NCBI GenBank assembly: GCA_904501775.1 | Contig: CAJGCJ010000058.1 | Location: 1 to 11,475 of the forward strand | DNA: 11,475 bases | Origin: an uncultured Bacteroidaceae bacterium | GTDB lineage: Bacteria; Bacteroidota; Bacteroidia; Bacteroidales; Bacteroidaceae | Direction: 5' to 3' | Shown: in pieces, positions 1 through 7,248 of the stretch | How positions within the stretch are numbered: the first letter of the stretch is position 1 | Layout: the number at the start of each line of letters is the position of its first letter | Made by a program: the position numbers and the translations under genes | The notes under the pieces: generated by a model | Told to the model about the DNA's origin: nothing | The model's database searches: none | Seen by the model: only the letters and a program-made list of their open reading frames with translations

Positions 1-1668
1 AAAAAAATCTTAAGTTACACTCTGTCGATGATGTTATTGGCATCTCCGACAGTTGTTTCAGCGCAGGCTCTCTCGCCATCAACAAAATGGAGTTGGGATA
101 AAGGTACTATCGTAGTTGAGACTCCCCAGCGTCCCGAGGGTCAGAAGCATGCCCTCAATCTGGCAGTGGCTCCTATCAGAAATCTGAAAGTAGCGTTCGT
201 AGGACTCGGTATGCGTGGTCCATGGGCAGTTATGCGTTTCTGCCATATCCCCGGAGTTGAAATCGTAGCACTATGCGACTACGAGGAACAAAGAGCCGAG
301 AACTCACAGAAATTCTTGCGTGATGCAGGCCTTATGCCCGCAGACATCTACTACGGCCCCGACGGATACAAGGAGCTTTGCGCACGCCCCGACATCGACC
401 TTGTATATGTAGCAACCGACTGGGACCACCACTTCCCCGTTGCTGAATGTGCATTGATTAATGGAAAGCACACTGCGATTGAGGTGCCCTCGGCAATGAA
501 CCTCGAGCAGTGCTGGAAGCTCATTGAACTTGCTGAATCAAAGCAATTGCACTGTATGATTCTTGAGAACTGCTGCTACGACTACTACGAGCTCAACACA
601 CTTGCAATGACACAGGCAGGTGTATTCGGTGAGGTTCTTCGTGCAGAGGGAGCATATATCCACAACCTCGACGAGTACTGGGATTCATACTGGACAAACC
701 CCAAAGATGCTGACGGCAAACTCAGCTGGCGTATCAAGTACAACATGGAGAACCGTGGCGACCTCTATGCCACACACGGCCTTGGCCCCGTTGCGCAGTG
801 TCTTGACATCCACCGCGGCGACCGTTTCACAGTCCTCACCGCAATGGATACAAAGTCGGTTCATGGCAAGAGATATGTCGAGAAGAAGACCGGCAAAGAG
901 TGCAAGGAGTTCCGCAATGGTGACCACACCACCACACTCATGCGCACAGCAAACGGTAAAGTTGTAGAAATACAGCACAACGTTATGAACCCACAACCCT
1001 ATAACCGTCTGTTCAAGCTCACAGGTACAAAGGGATATGCAACAAAATACCCCGAACAGAAGATCTCACTCGACAAGAACCAGCTTGCCGAGAGTGGCGT
1101 TAAACCTCAGATGGACAACATCTCAAGCCACGGATTCCTTCCCCAAGCCGAGTACAATGCACTTATGGAAAAATATCAGCACCCCATTATAAAGAAGTAT
1201 GGCGAGCTTGGCCGTCAGATGGGTCATGGCGGTATGGACTTCATGATGGATGCACGTCTCGTATACTGTTTGCAGAACGGTTTGCCTCTTGACATGGACG
1301 TATACGACCTTGCAGAGTGGTGCTGCCTTGCTGAGCTTGGTTCACTCTCAATGGACAACAACTGCGCAGCTGTAGCATTCCCCGATTTCACACGTGGCTA
1401 TTGGGAAGAGGTTAAGGGTTACAAGCATGCATACGCAACACCCGAGGTTGAGGCCGAGACCGATGCTATCATAAAGGCATACACCGAGGCACAGAAGAAC
1501 ATAACAGCAAAGAGCAAACTTTGGGACTTGTACGATGCAGTAAAGGCAGCCAAAGCAAGTGGCAACGAAAAGGCTGTAACAAAAGCACAGAACAAGCTCA
1601 AGAGTGCCAAGACATCGGCAAGCAAAAAGATTGAGCAGAATGTAAAGAAGGCTCTCTCAAAGAAATAA
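1..1668 (+). CDS. Exported GH109-like Gfo/Idh/MocA-family protein (5' end outside window)
   Basis: The frame is open to base 1, where KKILS precedes the first in-window ATG (base 28). Lys-Lys followed by a hydrophobic stretch and VSAQA is a typical signal peptide, so the true start is probably one to a few codons upstream of the window. Counting the ATG at 28 as residue 1, an N-terminal Rossmann fold starts near 53 (VAFVGLGMRG, residues 55-64). An EVP motif (152-154) and a Y-x-x-H motif (Tyr247, His250) follow. GH109 enzymes are NAD-dependent alpha-N-acetylgalactosaminidases of this fold with a comparable Y-x-x-H active-site motif, so a periplasmic, NAD-using glycosidase or sugar oxidoreductase is likely; the substrate is unproven. 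The last 64 residues are a Lys/Ala-rich helical tail (17 Lys), which I do not recall as part of the GH109 core. It stands alone and converges on kbl. Confidence 0.85.
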   Translation, partial: KKILSYTLSMMLLASPTVVSAQALSPSTKWSWDKGTIVVETPQRPEGQKHALNLAVAPIRNLKVAFVGLGMRGPWAVMRFCHIPGVEIVALCDYEEQRAENSQKFLRDAGLMPADIYYGPDGYKELCARPDIDLVYVATDWDHHFPVAECALINGKHTAIEVPSAMNLEQCWKLIELAESKQLHCMILENCCYDYYELNTLAMTQAGVFGEVLRAEGAYIHNLDEYWDSYWTNPKDADGKLSWRIKYNMENRGDLYATHGLGPVAQCLDIHRGDRFTVLTAMDTKSVHGKRYVEKKTGKECKEFRNGDHTTTLMRTANGKVVEIQHNVMNPQPYNRLFKLTGTKGYATKYPEQKISLDKNQLAESGVKPQMDNISSHGFLPQAEYNALMEKYQHPIIKKYGELGRQMGHGGMDFMMDARLVYCLQNGLPLDMDVYDLAEWCCLAELGSLSMDNNCAAVAFPDFTRGYWEEVKGYKHAYATPEVEAETDAIIKAYTEAQKNITAKSKLWDLYDAVKAAKASGNEKAVTKAQNKLKSAKTSASKKIEQNVKKALSKK

Positions 1669-1680
1669 GAGAAGCTTACC

Positions 1681-1722
1681 ACATAAAAAAATGACAACCT
1701 CGCGGTTGTCATTTTTTTATGT
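1681..1722. terminator. Bidirectional intrinsic terminator between the GH109-like gene and kbl
   Basis: A perfect 19-bp inverted repeat (1681-1699 with 1704-1722) has the 4-nt loop TCGC. The core ATGACAACC/GGTTGTCAT is flanked by seven A on the left and seven T on the right, so either strand gives a GC-containing hairpin followed by a U tract. It lies 12 bases after the + gene stop and 14 bases from the kbl stop, serving both convergent genes. Confidence 0.93.
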
Positions 1723-1736
1723 CTATATAACAGGAT

Positions 1737-2927
1737 TCACTTTACTACACCAAGTTCCTTTCCGACCTTAATGAATGCCGCGATTGCCCTGTCAAGGTGT
1801 TCAAGCTCGTGTGCAGCCGACAGCTGTACGCGGATGCGGGCCTCTCCCTTAGGCACAACAGGATAGTAGAAACCGGTTACGAAAATGCCCTCCTCGGCCA
1901 TCTTCGATGCAAATATCTGCGACAACTTGGCATCGTACAACATGACAGCACATATTGCCGACTGTGTAGGTTTGATATCAAAGCCTGCAGCCATCATCTT
2001 ATCGCGGAAATAGTTCACATTGGCTTGCAACTTATCGTGCAAAGCATCACTCTCGCCCAACATTTTGAACATTTCGATAGATGCACCAACTACAGAGGGG
2101 GGCAATGAGTTAGAAAAGAGATAGGGACGAGAACGCTGACGCAACATATCAATAATCTCTTTACGGCCGGTGGTAAAACCGCCTACTGCGCCACCGAAAG
2201 CCTTACCCAATGTACCTGTAAAGATATCTATGCGACCATAGCAACCGAACTGCTCTGCAACACCATGTCCTGTAGCACCAACCACACCGGCCGAGTGGCT
2301 CTCATCCACCATTACCAAAGCATCATATTTCTCGGCGAGGTCACAAATCTTGTCCATAGGAGCCACATTACCATCCATAGAGAAGACTCCATCTGTAACT
2401 ATTATGCGGAAACGCTGTGCTTGAGCCTCTTTAAGACAACGCTCCAAATCCTCCATATCGGCATTTGCATAGCGATAGCGCTGTGCCTTGCAAAGGCGAA
2501 CACCGTCAATAATAGAGGCATGGTTCAAAGAGTCTGAAATAATTGCATCCTCGGCTGTAAAGAGAGGTTCAAAGACACCGCCATTGGCATCGAAACATGC
2601 GGCATAGAGAATAGAGTCCTCGGTGTGGAAATAATCGGCAATAGCCTTCTCCAGCTCTTTATGTTTGTCTTGTGTACCACAGATAAAGCGTACCGATGAC
2701 ATTCCGAATCCGCGCTCGCGCATAGCCTCCTCGGCAGCCTTTATAAGGCGTGGATTATCGGCCAGACCCAAATAGTTGTTGGCACAGAAGTTGAGAGCCT
2801 TTGAGCCATTCTCGAGAGTAATCTCGGCCGACTGCTGAGAAGCAATGTTACGTTCTCTCTTGTACAAGCCAGCCTCATCTATAGCTGCAAGCTCATTTTG
2901 CAAATGTTGTTGAAATTTACCGTACAT
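1737..2927 (-). CDS. kbl: Glycine C-acetyltransferase (2-amino-3-ketobutyrate CoA ligase)
   Basis: This cytoplasmic PLP enzyme of the alpha-oxoamine synthase family (fold type I) cleaves 2-amino-3-ketobutyrate with CoA to give glycine and acetyl-CoA, the second step of threonine breakdown. At 396 residues it has the normal family length. Visible motifs are SDSLNHASIIDG (131-142), VDESHSAGVVG (Asp208 and His211, which contact PLP) and TGTLGKAFGG, with Lys242 as the Schiff-base lysine. The related enzymes KAS/BioF and serine palmitoyltransferase share the fold. The assignment to Kbl rests on overall resemblance and on the divergent threonine dehydrogenase next door, whose product is its substrate. 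No Shine-Dalgarno sequence is seen, as usual in Bacteroidetes. Confidence 0.95.
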   Translation of the reverse strand: MYGKFQQHLQNELAAIDEAGLYKRERNIASQQSAEITLENGSKALNFCANNYLGLADNPRLIKAAEEAMRERGFGMSSVRFICGTQDKHKELEKAIADYFHTEDSILYAACFDANGGVFEPLFTAEDAIISDSLNHASIIDGVRLCKAQRYRYANADMEDLERCLKEAQAQRFRIIVTDGVFSMDGNVAPMDKICDLAEKYDALVMVDESHSAGVVGATGHGVAEQFGCYGRIDIFTGTLGKAFGGAVGGFTTGRKEIIDMLRQRSRPYLFSNSLPPSVVGASIEMFKMLGESDALHDKLQANVNYFRDKMMAAGFDIKPTQSAICAVMLYDAKLSQIFASKMAEEGIFVTGFYYPVVPKGEARIRVQLSAAHELEHLDRAIAAFIKVGKELGVVK

Positions 2928-2987
2928 GACTTTCTATATTTAAAATTGTAGATGCAAAGAAAAACCACATACATCAGTATGTATTTG

Positions 2988-2995
2988 CAAATGTA
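2988..2995 (-). promoter_or_regulatory. Putative kbl promoter (-7 box)
   Basis: Read on the minus strand this is TACATTTG followed by CA, an exact match to the Bacteroidetes -7 consensus TAnnTTTG. Transcription would begin near 2982, giving a leader of about 55 bases. No good -33 TTTG is visible 19-21 bp upstream. The leader has a short ACATAC/GTATGT inverted repeat (2967-2982). Confidence 0.55.
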
Positions 2996-3017
2996 ATTTA
3001 TTTTAAAATCAACCTTC

Positions 3018-3030
3018 TACTTTTAAAGTA
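3018..3030. promoter_or_regulatory. 13-bp palindrome in the kbl/tdh divergent region, possible operator
   Basis: TACTTT-T-AAAGTA is a perfect odd palindrome. It falls where the -33 element of the kbl promoter would lie (about 22 bp upstream of its -7 box) and about 70 bp upstream of the putative tdh -7 box. A regulator binding here could affect kbl directly. The region is AT-rich, so chance is possible. Confidence 0.3.
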
Positions 3031-3100
3031 AAAATTAACAAACCTTGCATAATCTTTTAAAAAAAACAGGCAATAGATACTTTCTAATAAAAAATAGATG

Positions 3101-3108
3101 TATATTCG
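3101..3108 (+). promoter_or_regulatory. Putative tdh promoter (-7 box)
   Basis: TATATTCG followed by CA matches TAnnTTTG at seven of eight positions, with C replacing the third T of TTTG. Transcription would begin near 3115, giving a leader of about 50 bases before the ATG at 3167. I see no convincing -33 TTTG. Confidence 0.45.
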
Positions 3109-3166
3109 CAATGGCTAACATCCATATAACACCAAACACCGATTTTACAATCACAACTGACAAAAT

Positions 3167-4123
3167 ATGAAAAATGTACTAATCATCGGCTCTACGGGAC
3201 AGATTGGTTCCGAGCTTACAATGACATTGCGCAAGCAAATTCCCAATGGAAATATTGTTGCAGGATATATCCGTGGAGCAGAGCCCAAAGGCGAACTTCT
3301 TGAGAGCGGCCCATCGGCCATTGCCAATGTCTGCGACGCTGCACAACTTGCCGAGGTTGTTTCAAAATACAATATCGATACCATATACAACCTTGCTGCA
3401 CTGCTGTCGGCTGTAGCCGAGGCCAAGCCACTGCTTGCTTGGGACATACAGATGAACGGACTCATCAACATTCTTGAGATTGCACGCGAGAAGAATTGCG
3501 CCGTTTTCACCCCAAGTTCAATCGGTTCGTTCGGCCCTAACACTCCGCGCATAAACACTCCACAGGACACAATACAGCGTCCACGCACAATGTATGGTGT
3601 AACAAAGGTTGCCACAGAGCTGTTGAGCGATTACTACTTTACAAAATATGGTGTTGACACACGTGCCGTACGTTTCCCCGGACTTATCTCAAACGTGACA
3701 CTGCCCGGTGGAGGTACTACCGACTATGCAGTAGAAATCTACTACGCAGCAGTGAAAGGCGAAGATTTTGCCTGCCCCATAAAAGCCGGAACATTCATGG
3801 ATATGATGTACATGCCCGATGCTCTTAAGGCTGCAATAGACATTATGAATGCCGACCCCTCGCGCCTTGTACACCGCAATGCCTTCAACGTGGCATCAAT
3901 GAGTTTCGACCCTGAAATAATAAAGAATGCCATCCTTAAATATATCCCCGACTTTAAGATGCACTATGTAGACGACCCCATCCGTCAGGCTATTGCCGAC
4001 TCATGGCCCGACAAGATGGACGATAGCTGTGCACGCGAAGAGTGGGACTGGGCGCCTTCGTACGACCTCGACAGCATGACTGTTGATATGATCAAGGTTC
4101 TTAGTGAGAGATACAGAAAATAA
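3167..4123 (+). CDS. tdh: L-threonine 3-dehydrogenase, short-chain (epimerase-like) type
   Basis: This cytoplasmic extended-SDR enzyme of 318 residues oxidises L-threonine to 2-amino-3-ketobutyrate, the substrate of Kbl. It resembles the epimerase-type threonine dehydrogenases of Flavobacterium, Cupriavidus and animals, not the zinc-dependent E. coli enzyme. The N-terminal nucleotide-binding motif is GSTGQIG (Gly8, Gly11, Gly14). The catalytic region has TPSSIGSFGP (115-124) and the Y-x-x-x-K pair Tyr143/Lys147, followed by RFPGLIS and the GGGTTDYA loop typical of this subgroup. The end of the second beta strand reads VAGYIRG (31-37), where I would expect an acidic residue that favours NAD, so cofactor preference is worth checking. 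It is divergent from kbl with 239 bases between the starts. A UDP-sugar epimerase is the alternative, but the neighbour argues against it. Confidence 0.93.
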   Translation: MKNVLIIGSTGQIGSELTMTLRKQIPNGNIVAGYIRGAEPKGELLESGPSAIANVCDAAQLAEVVSKYNIDTIYNLAALLSAVAEAKPLLAWDIQMNGLINILEIAREKNCAVFTPSSIGSFGPNTPRINTPQDTIQRPRTMYGVTKVATELLSDYYFTKYGVDTRAVRFPGLISNVTLPGGGTTDYAVEIYYAAVKGEDFACPIKAGTFMDMMYMPDALKAAIDIMNADPSRLVHRNAFNVASMSFDPEIIKNAILKYIPDFKMHYVDDPIRQAIADSWPDKMDDSCAREEWDWAPSYDLDSMTVDMIKVLSERYRK

Positions 4124-4142
4124 AAGAGAAAAACAATAAATA

Positions 4143-4194
4143 AAATTATATGTAAAGAGGGGTGACAAAAGTCACCCCTCTTTACATATAATTT
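4143..4194. terminator. Bidirectional terminator between tdh and nadA
   Basis: A perfect 24-bp inverted repeat (4143-4166 with 4171-4194) has the loop AAAA. The GC-rich inner core GAGGGGTGAC/GTCACCCCTC is flanked by AT-rich arms. It begins 19 bases after the tdh stop and ends 14 bases from the nadA stop, serving both convergent genes. The run of consecutive U is short (TTTAC), so an additional factor may contribute to release. Confidence 0.88.
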
Positions 4195-4208
4195 ACCTTA
4201 TAACTAAA

Positions 4209-5201
4209 TTACTTTTTAATATTTGCCGAGATTTCGAGCATTCTGTCGATAGGTAATTTTGCTCTTTGGCGCAACTGCTCGTCAAGTTCTACACAAGGCC
4301 ACTCATACTTCAGACAGTTGTATAGTTTCTCAAGGGTATTCATGCGCATATAAGCACACTCATTGCAGGCACACTCGCCGGTCATTGGAGGCACGGGTAT
4401 AAATCTTTTTTGCGGACACCTCTTTTGCATCTCGTGCAATATACCACTCTCAGTAACCACAATATATGTATCACAATCCTCTTTCTGGGCATAAGAGAGT
4501 ATTGCCGCAGTTGAGCCCACATAGTCGGCCAAAGCAAGAACTGCACTCTTGCACTCGGGATGTGCAAGAACCTTAGCCTGCGGATATTGAGCCTTCAATT
4601 CGGCAATCTTTTCAACCGAGAATTGCTCATGCACATGGCAGCCACCATTCCACAGCAGCATACTACGTCCTGTAACAGAATTGAGATAACCACCAAGATT
4701 CTTATCGGGAGCAAATATTATCTTCTCATCGGCAGGAAGGCTCTCTACCACCTCTTTTGCATTTGACGATGTCACCACAATATCGGTATGCGCCTTTACC
4801 GCAGCCGAAGTGTTCACATAGGCAAGCACTTTGTACCCGGGGTGCTCGGCTTTGAACTTAGCAAGTTCGTCGGCAGGGCAACTGTCGGCAAGCGAACAAC
4901 CGGCGTTAAGATCGGGAAGCAGCACAAGTTTGTCGGGGCAAAGAATTTTATTGGTCTCGGCCATAAAGTGTACTCCACACATAACAATTATATCGGCAGT
5001 TGTCTTTGCAGCCTGCTGTGCAAGAGCAAGACTGTCACCAACAAAATCGGCAACGTCCTGTATTTCGCTACGCGTATAATAGTGTCCCATTATAACGGCG
5101 TTCTTCTCTTTACACAGACGACGAATCTCGCTTTTAAGATCAGTTCCTTCAGGGATAGGCTCATTCACATAGCCATTATCCAACCATTCTTCTTTAATCA
5201 T
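4209..5201 (-). CDS. nadA: Quinolinate synthase A
   Basis: NadA is a cytoplasmic [4Fe-4S] enzyme that condenses iminoaspartate with dihydroxyacetone phosphate to quinolinate in de novo NAD synthesis. The 330-residue length fits the family. Signature segments are GHYYTRSEIQDVADFVGDSL (39-58), MCGVHFMAETNKIL (74-87), DLNAGCSLADSC (97-108), HPECKSAV (214-221) and GECACNECAYM (275-285). Likely cluster ligands, by comparison with known NadA proteins, are Cys75, Cys188 (GCHVHEQF) and Cys282; the C-x-x-C pair 279/282 resembles the E. coli C-terminal cysteine motif. The usual partners nadB and nadC are not in the window. nadA is 72 bases downstream of the PAP2 gene on the same strand, but it has its own promoter-like box and no terminator separates them, so read-through from the SPFH operon is possible. 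Confidence 0.96.
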   Translation of the reverse strand: MIKEEWLDNGYVNEPIPEGTDLKSEIRRLCKEKNAVIMGHYYTRSEIQDVADFVGDSLALAQQAAKTTADIIVMCGVHFMAETNKILCPDKLVLLPDLNAGCSLADSCPADELAKFKAEHPGYKVLAYVNTSAAVKAHTDIVVTSSNAKEVVESLPADEKIIFAPDKNLGGYLNSVTGRSMLLWNGGCHVHEQFSVEKIAELKAQYPQAKVLAHPECKSAVLALADYVGSTAAILSYAQKEDCDTYIVVTESGILHEMQKRCPQKRFIPVPPMTGECACNECAYMRMNTLEKLYNCLKYEWPCVELDEQLRQRAKLPIDRMLEISANIKK

Positions 5202-5224
5202 ATTTTATATATTTATATGCATTG

Positions 5225-5232
5225 CAAATATA
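5225..5232 (-). promoter_or_regulatory. Putative nadA promoter (-7 box)
   Basis: On the minus strand this is TATATTTG followed by CA, an exact match to TAnnTTTG. It lies 23 bases upstream of the nadA ATG, so the leader would be very short (roughly 15 bases). No -33 TTTG is evident at the right spacing. Confidence 0.55.
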
Positions 5233-5273
5233 GGCAATTCTACACACTTACGCTCTCCTATGAATCCATTATT

Positions 5274-5825
5274 TTACAGATTCATGGAAAAATAGAAGCC
5301 TACACCACTCTCGGACATCACAGCCGGAGCTATAACTACATTATGCTCCTTTGCAAATGGAGTGGTAAAAACCAACGAGCTTGTCACACCAATGACAGCA
5401 CCGGCAAGCACATCCCACACATCGTGACATTTGCTGTATACACGCCCCCATCCGACATAGGCAGCGACAGCATAAGCGGGTATACCCAACTTCCATCCGT
5501 AACGCTGTTGAAGAAAGCCTGCACCAACAAAGGCTATACCTGCATGATTAGAGGGAAAAGAGTGATAATCCTCGCCATTGGGGCGACGTTTCTTAATCGT
5601 ATATTTAAGGAGATAAGTTGCTGCGACTGTAACAGCACCCGACTCGAAATGTTGCAACAGGCCTTCATAATCTCTCTCGAGTAAAGAAACTATACCGCCT
5701 GCAGCCGAAGGCAGAAACATAAGAATATCGGTAGATGTTTCTACGGCCTTACTGCTCTGAGCCAAACTGTTGAAAGGCATAAGCATCAATACAAAAATAA
5801 ATATCACATACCTGACACCGTTCAT
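5274..5825 (-). CDS. PAP2-family (type 2) phosphatase with signal peptide
   Basis: This 183-residue protein carries all three PAP2 motifs: K-x6-R-P (Lys74 to Pro82), PSNH (91-94, in place of the usual PSGH) and R-x5-H-x3-D (Arg128, His134, Asp138). His134 would be the nucleophile and His94 the acid/base. Members dephosphorylate lipid phosphates or pyrophosphates such as undecaprenyl-PP, phosphatidate or lipid A; the substrate cannot be told here. The N-terminus is a hydrophobic segment ending in NSLAQ (20-23), a likely signal peptide, which places the active site on the periplasmic side. Further hydrophobic stretches (about 62-73, 96-106, 114-126 and 139-153) are short for classical helices. 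It starts 9 bases after the preceding membrane-protein gene and is the last gene of the SPFH operon. Confidence 0.9.
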   Translation of the reverse strand: MNGVRYVIFIFVLMLMPFNSLAQSSKAVETSTDILMFLPSAAGGIVSLLERDYEGLLQHFESGAVTVAATYLLKYTIKKRRPNGEDYHSFPSNHAGIAFVGAGFLQQRYGWKLGIPAYAVAAYVGWGRVYSKCHDVWDVLAGAVIGVTSSLVFTTPFAKEHNVVIAPAVMSESGVGFYFSMNL

Positions 5826-5834
5826 AATGACATT

Positions 5835-6137
5835 TTATTTTTTCATGCTATTATTACTTTTCAAAACCGCAGCCATTGAAGAGAGCACTATTACAAAAGC
5901 ATACACGCCAATCCATTCTATTTCACAACCGGAAATTACAAGCAAAATTGTACTTATTAATACTATAATAAGATAGGCGGCAATGATAATCCTCACTCTC
6001 GGAATATTTGCATTCTCCCCCACATTTCTGGATGCAATAAAACCTGCTATATATTTATCACATTTCCCGACAAGGACAAGCACCGCCAATGGCACAAGTG
6101 CAAGCATCAACCCTATATTGATAACAGTTTCAATCAT
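5835..6137 (-). CDS. Small three-helix membrane protein (DUF3784-like?)
   Basis: This 100-residue protein has three predicted membrane helices at about 6-24, 49-69 and 74-92, joined by a polar segment containing KCDKYIAGFIASRN (25-38). The short length, helix layout and an IAGF motif after the first helix recall DUF3784 membrane proteins, but this is from memory and not firm; the function is unknown. Its ATG overlaps the end of the Arc-like gene by 8 bases (ATGATTGA), which indicates translational coupling, and the PAP2 gene follows after 9 bases. It is therefore an integral part of the operon and not a spurious reading frame. Confidence 0.8.
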   Translation of the reverse strand: MIETVINIGLMLALVPLAVLVLVGKCDKYIAGFIASRNVGENANIPRVRIIIAAYLIIVLISTILLVISGCEIEWIGVYAFVIVLSSMAAVLKSNNSMKK

Positions 6138-6309
6138 TATTATTCTTTTTACCTTTATCGCCCAAGCGACCGCTCTTGCGCAAAGCTGTTGTTATTATAT
6201 ATTCGAGTTGCCCGTTGATACTGCGAAACTCGTCGGCTGCCCATGACTCGAGCGCCGACATAGTTTCACTATCTATTCTGAGTACAAAAGATTTCTTCTC
6301 TTTTGCCAT
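6130..6309 (-). CDS. Arc-type ribbon-helix-helix DNA-binding protein (59 aa)
   Basis: This short gene on the minus strand encodes 59 residues beginning MAKEKKSFVLRID. The pattern is the classic ribbon-helix-helix one: a basic N-terminus, a beta strand (SFVLRID, 7-13), helix one (SETMSALESWAADEF, 14-28), a turn (RSING) and helix two (QLEYIITTALRKSG, 34-47), then a Lys/Asn-rich tail. RHH proteins dimerise, insert the paired beta strands into the DNA major groove and usually repress their own operon. It starts 13 bases after the SPFH stop and overlaps the next gene by 8 bases. The tandem ATGATATC repeats at the operon promoter (7249-7267) are a candidate operator. No toxin gene of a recognisable family follows, so a toxin-antitoxin reading is not supported. 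Confidence 0.88.
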   Translation of the reverse strand: MAKEKKSFVLRIDSETMSALESWAADEFRSINGQLEYIITTALRKSGRLGDKGKKNNND

Positions 6310-6322
6310 AGATGGGGCTTGT

Positions 6323-7237
6323 TTATTGATACAATGTTCCGGTATTTACAACAGGTGTTGCAGCTCTGTCACTTGTGAGAACAACCATCAGGTTGCTTAC
6401 CATAGCAGCCTTTTTATCGTCATCAAGTTCAATTATTTCCTTGGCAGATAACTGCTCAAGTGCCATCTGTACCATACCCACAGCACCTTCTACAATCTTG
6501 TGACGTGCAGCAACCATCGCTGTTGCCTGCTGACGCTGAAGCATGGCACTCGCAATTTCGGGAGCATATGCAAGATAACTGATGCGGGCCTCTATAACCT
6601 CGATACCGGCAATAGCCAGACGCTCGGAGAGCGATTTCTCGAGTAGTTCGTTTACCTCTTCGCCACCGTTGCGCAGAGTTATGTTCACATCCTCGTCCTC
6701 GAGATTGTCATAGGGATAAGCACCTGCAAGATTACGTATGGCAGCCTCGCTCTGAATATCCACAAAACGTGCATAGTCGTCTACTTCGAATGAGGCTTTG
6801 AATGTATCCTTAACCCTCCATACGAGCACTACACCTATCATAATAGGGTTACCTAAGAGGTCGTTTACCTTTATAGGCTCGCCATTGAGGTTACGGGCAC
6901 GCAAAGAGACACTCTTCTTTATAGTAAAAGGATTCATAAAGAAGAATCCATTGTCAACCACTGTTCCTACATACTTTCCGAAAAATGTCACGACAGCGCT
7001 CTCATTGGGGTTCACAATAAAGAGACCGCACATCATAACAAGCGACAGCACCGACACTATCAGCATGAGCCACCATGCACCGGCATCGCCCGTATTCGAT
7101 TCAATCACGGCAGGCACAGCTATACCCACAGCAACACCCACAAGACTAAAGAAAAGAGCGGCCCAACCACTCGAAGGATTGATAAATCTCTCACTACCTT
7201 TCACATTTGAGAATTTTTCGTCCATAATATTATTCAT
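6323..7237 (-). CDS. SPFH/band-7 (stomatin-prohibitin type) membrane protein
   Basis: This 304-residue protein has two closely spaced N-terminal hydrophobic helices (about 25-46 and 54-75) followed directly by an SPFH/band-7 domain. The domain starts VNPNESAVVTFFGKYVGTV and continues through GFFFMNPF (97-104), VVLVWRVKD (136-144) and LSERLAIAGIEVIEARISYL (203-222). A helical, Ala/Gln-rich region follows (223-275; MLQRQQATAMVAARHKIVEGA), typical of oligomerising SPFH proteins. Such proteins form membrane-bound rings or microdomains that organise proteases and other membrane proteins. The nearby PAP2 and small membrane proteins could be clients, which is inference. It is the first gene of the operon. 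The upstream ATG was chosen because MNNIMDEKF sits just downstream of a good promoter; the internal ATG four codons later is an alternative start. Confidence 0.92.
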   Translation of the reverse strand: MNNIMDEKFSNVKGSERFINPSSGWAALFFSLVGVAVGIAVPAVIESNTGDAGAWWLMLIVSVLSLVMMCGLFIVNPNESAVVTFFGKYVGTVVDNGFFFMNPFTIKKSVSLRARNLNGEPIKVNDLLGNPIMIGVVLVWRVKDTFKASFEVDDYARFVDIQSEAAIRNLAGAYPYDNLEDEDVNITLRNGGEEVNELLEKSLSERLAIAGIEVIEARISYLAYAPEIASAMLQRQQATAMVAARHKIVEGAVGMVQMALEQLSAKEIIELDDDKKAAMVSNLMVVLTSDRAATPVVNTGTLYQ

Positions 7238-7248
7238 TTAAGCGTTTG

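Noticed and set aside
28..30. ATG at base 28 as the true start of the GH109-like protein.
   Set aside because: The signal peptide would then lack its positively charged N-terminal region; Lys-Lys is encoded in frame at bases 1-6, so the start is most likely upstream of the window.
3151..3615. Minus-strand open frame of 154 codons opposite tdh.
   Set aside because: It is antisense to the Rossmann and catalytic region of tdh, has no domain signature, and would overlap the tdh start.
5260..5285. Inverted repeat ATGAATC/GATTCAT over the PAP2 stop codon as a terminator.
   Set aside because: The stem is only 7 bp of mostly AT with a 12-base loop and no following T run, so it is unlikely to terminate transcription.
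4788..5684. Long open frame on the + strand (298 codons) opposite nadA and the PAP2 gene.
   Set aside because: It is antisense to two proteins with complete catalytic motifs, spans the gap between them, and its translation is rich in Cys, Ser and Ile with no recognisable domain.
5835..6309. Arc-like protein plus small membrane protein as a toxin-antitoxin pair.
   Set aside because: The downstream protein resembles a multi-pass membrane protein, not a known toxin family, and both genes are embedded in a longer operon behind the SPFH gene.
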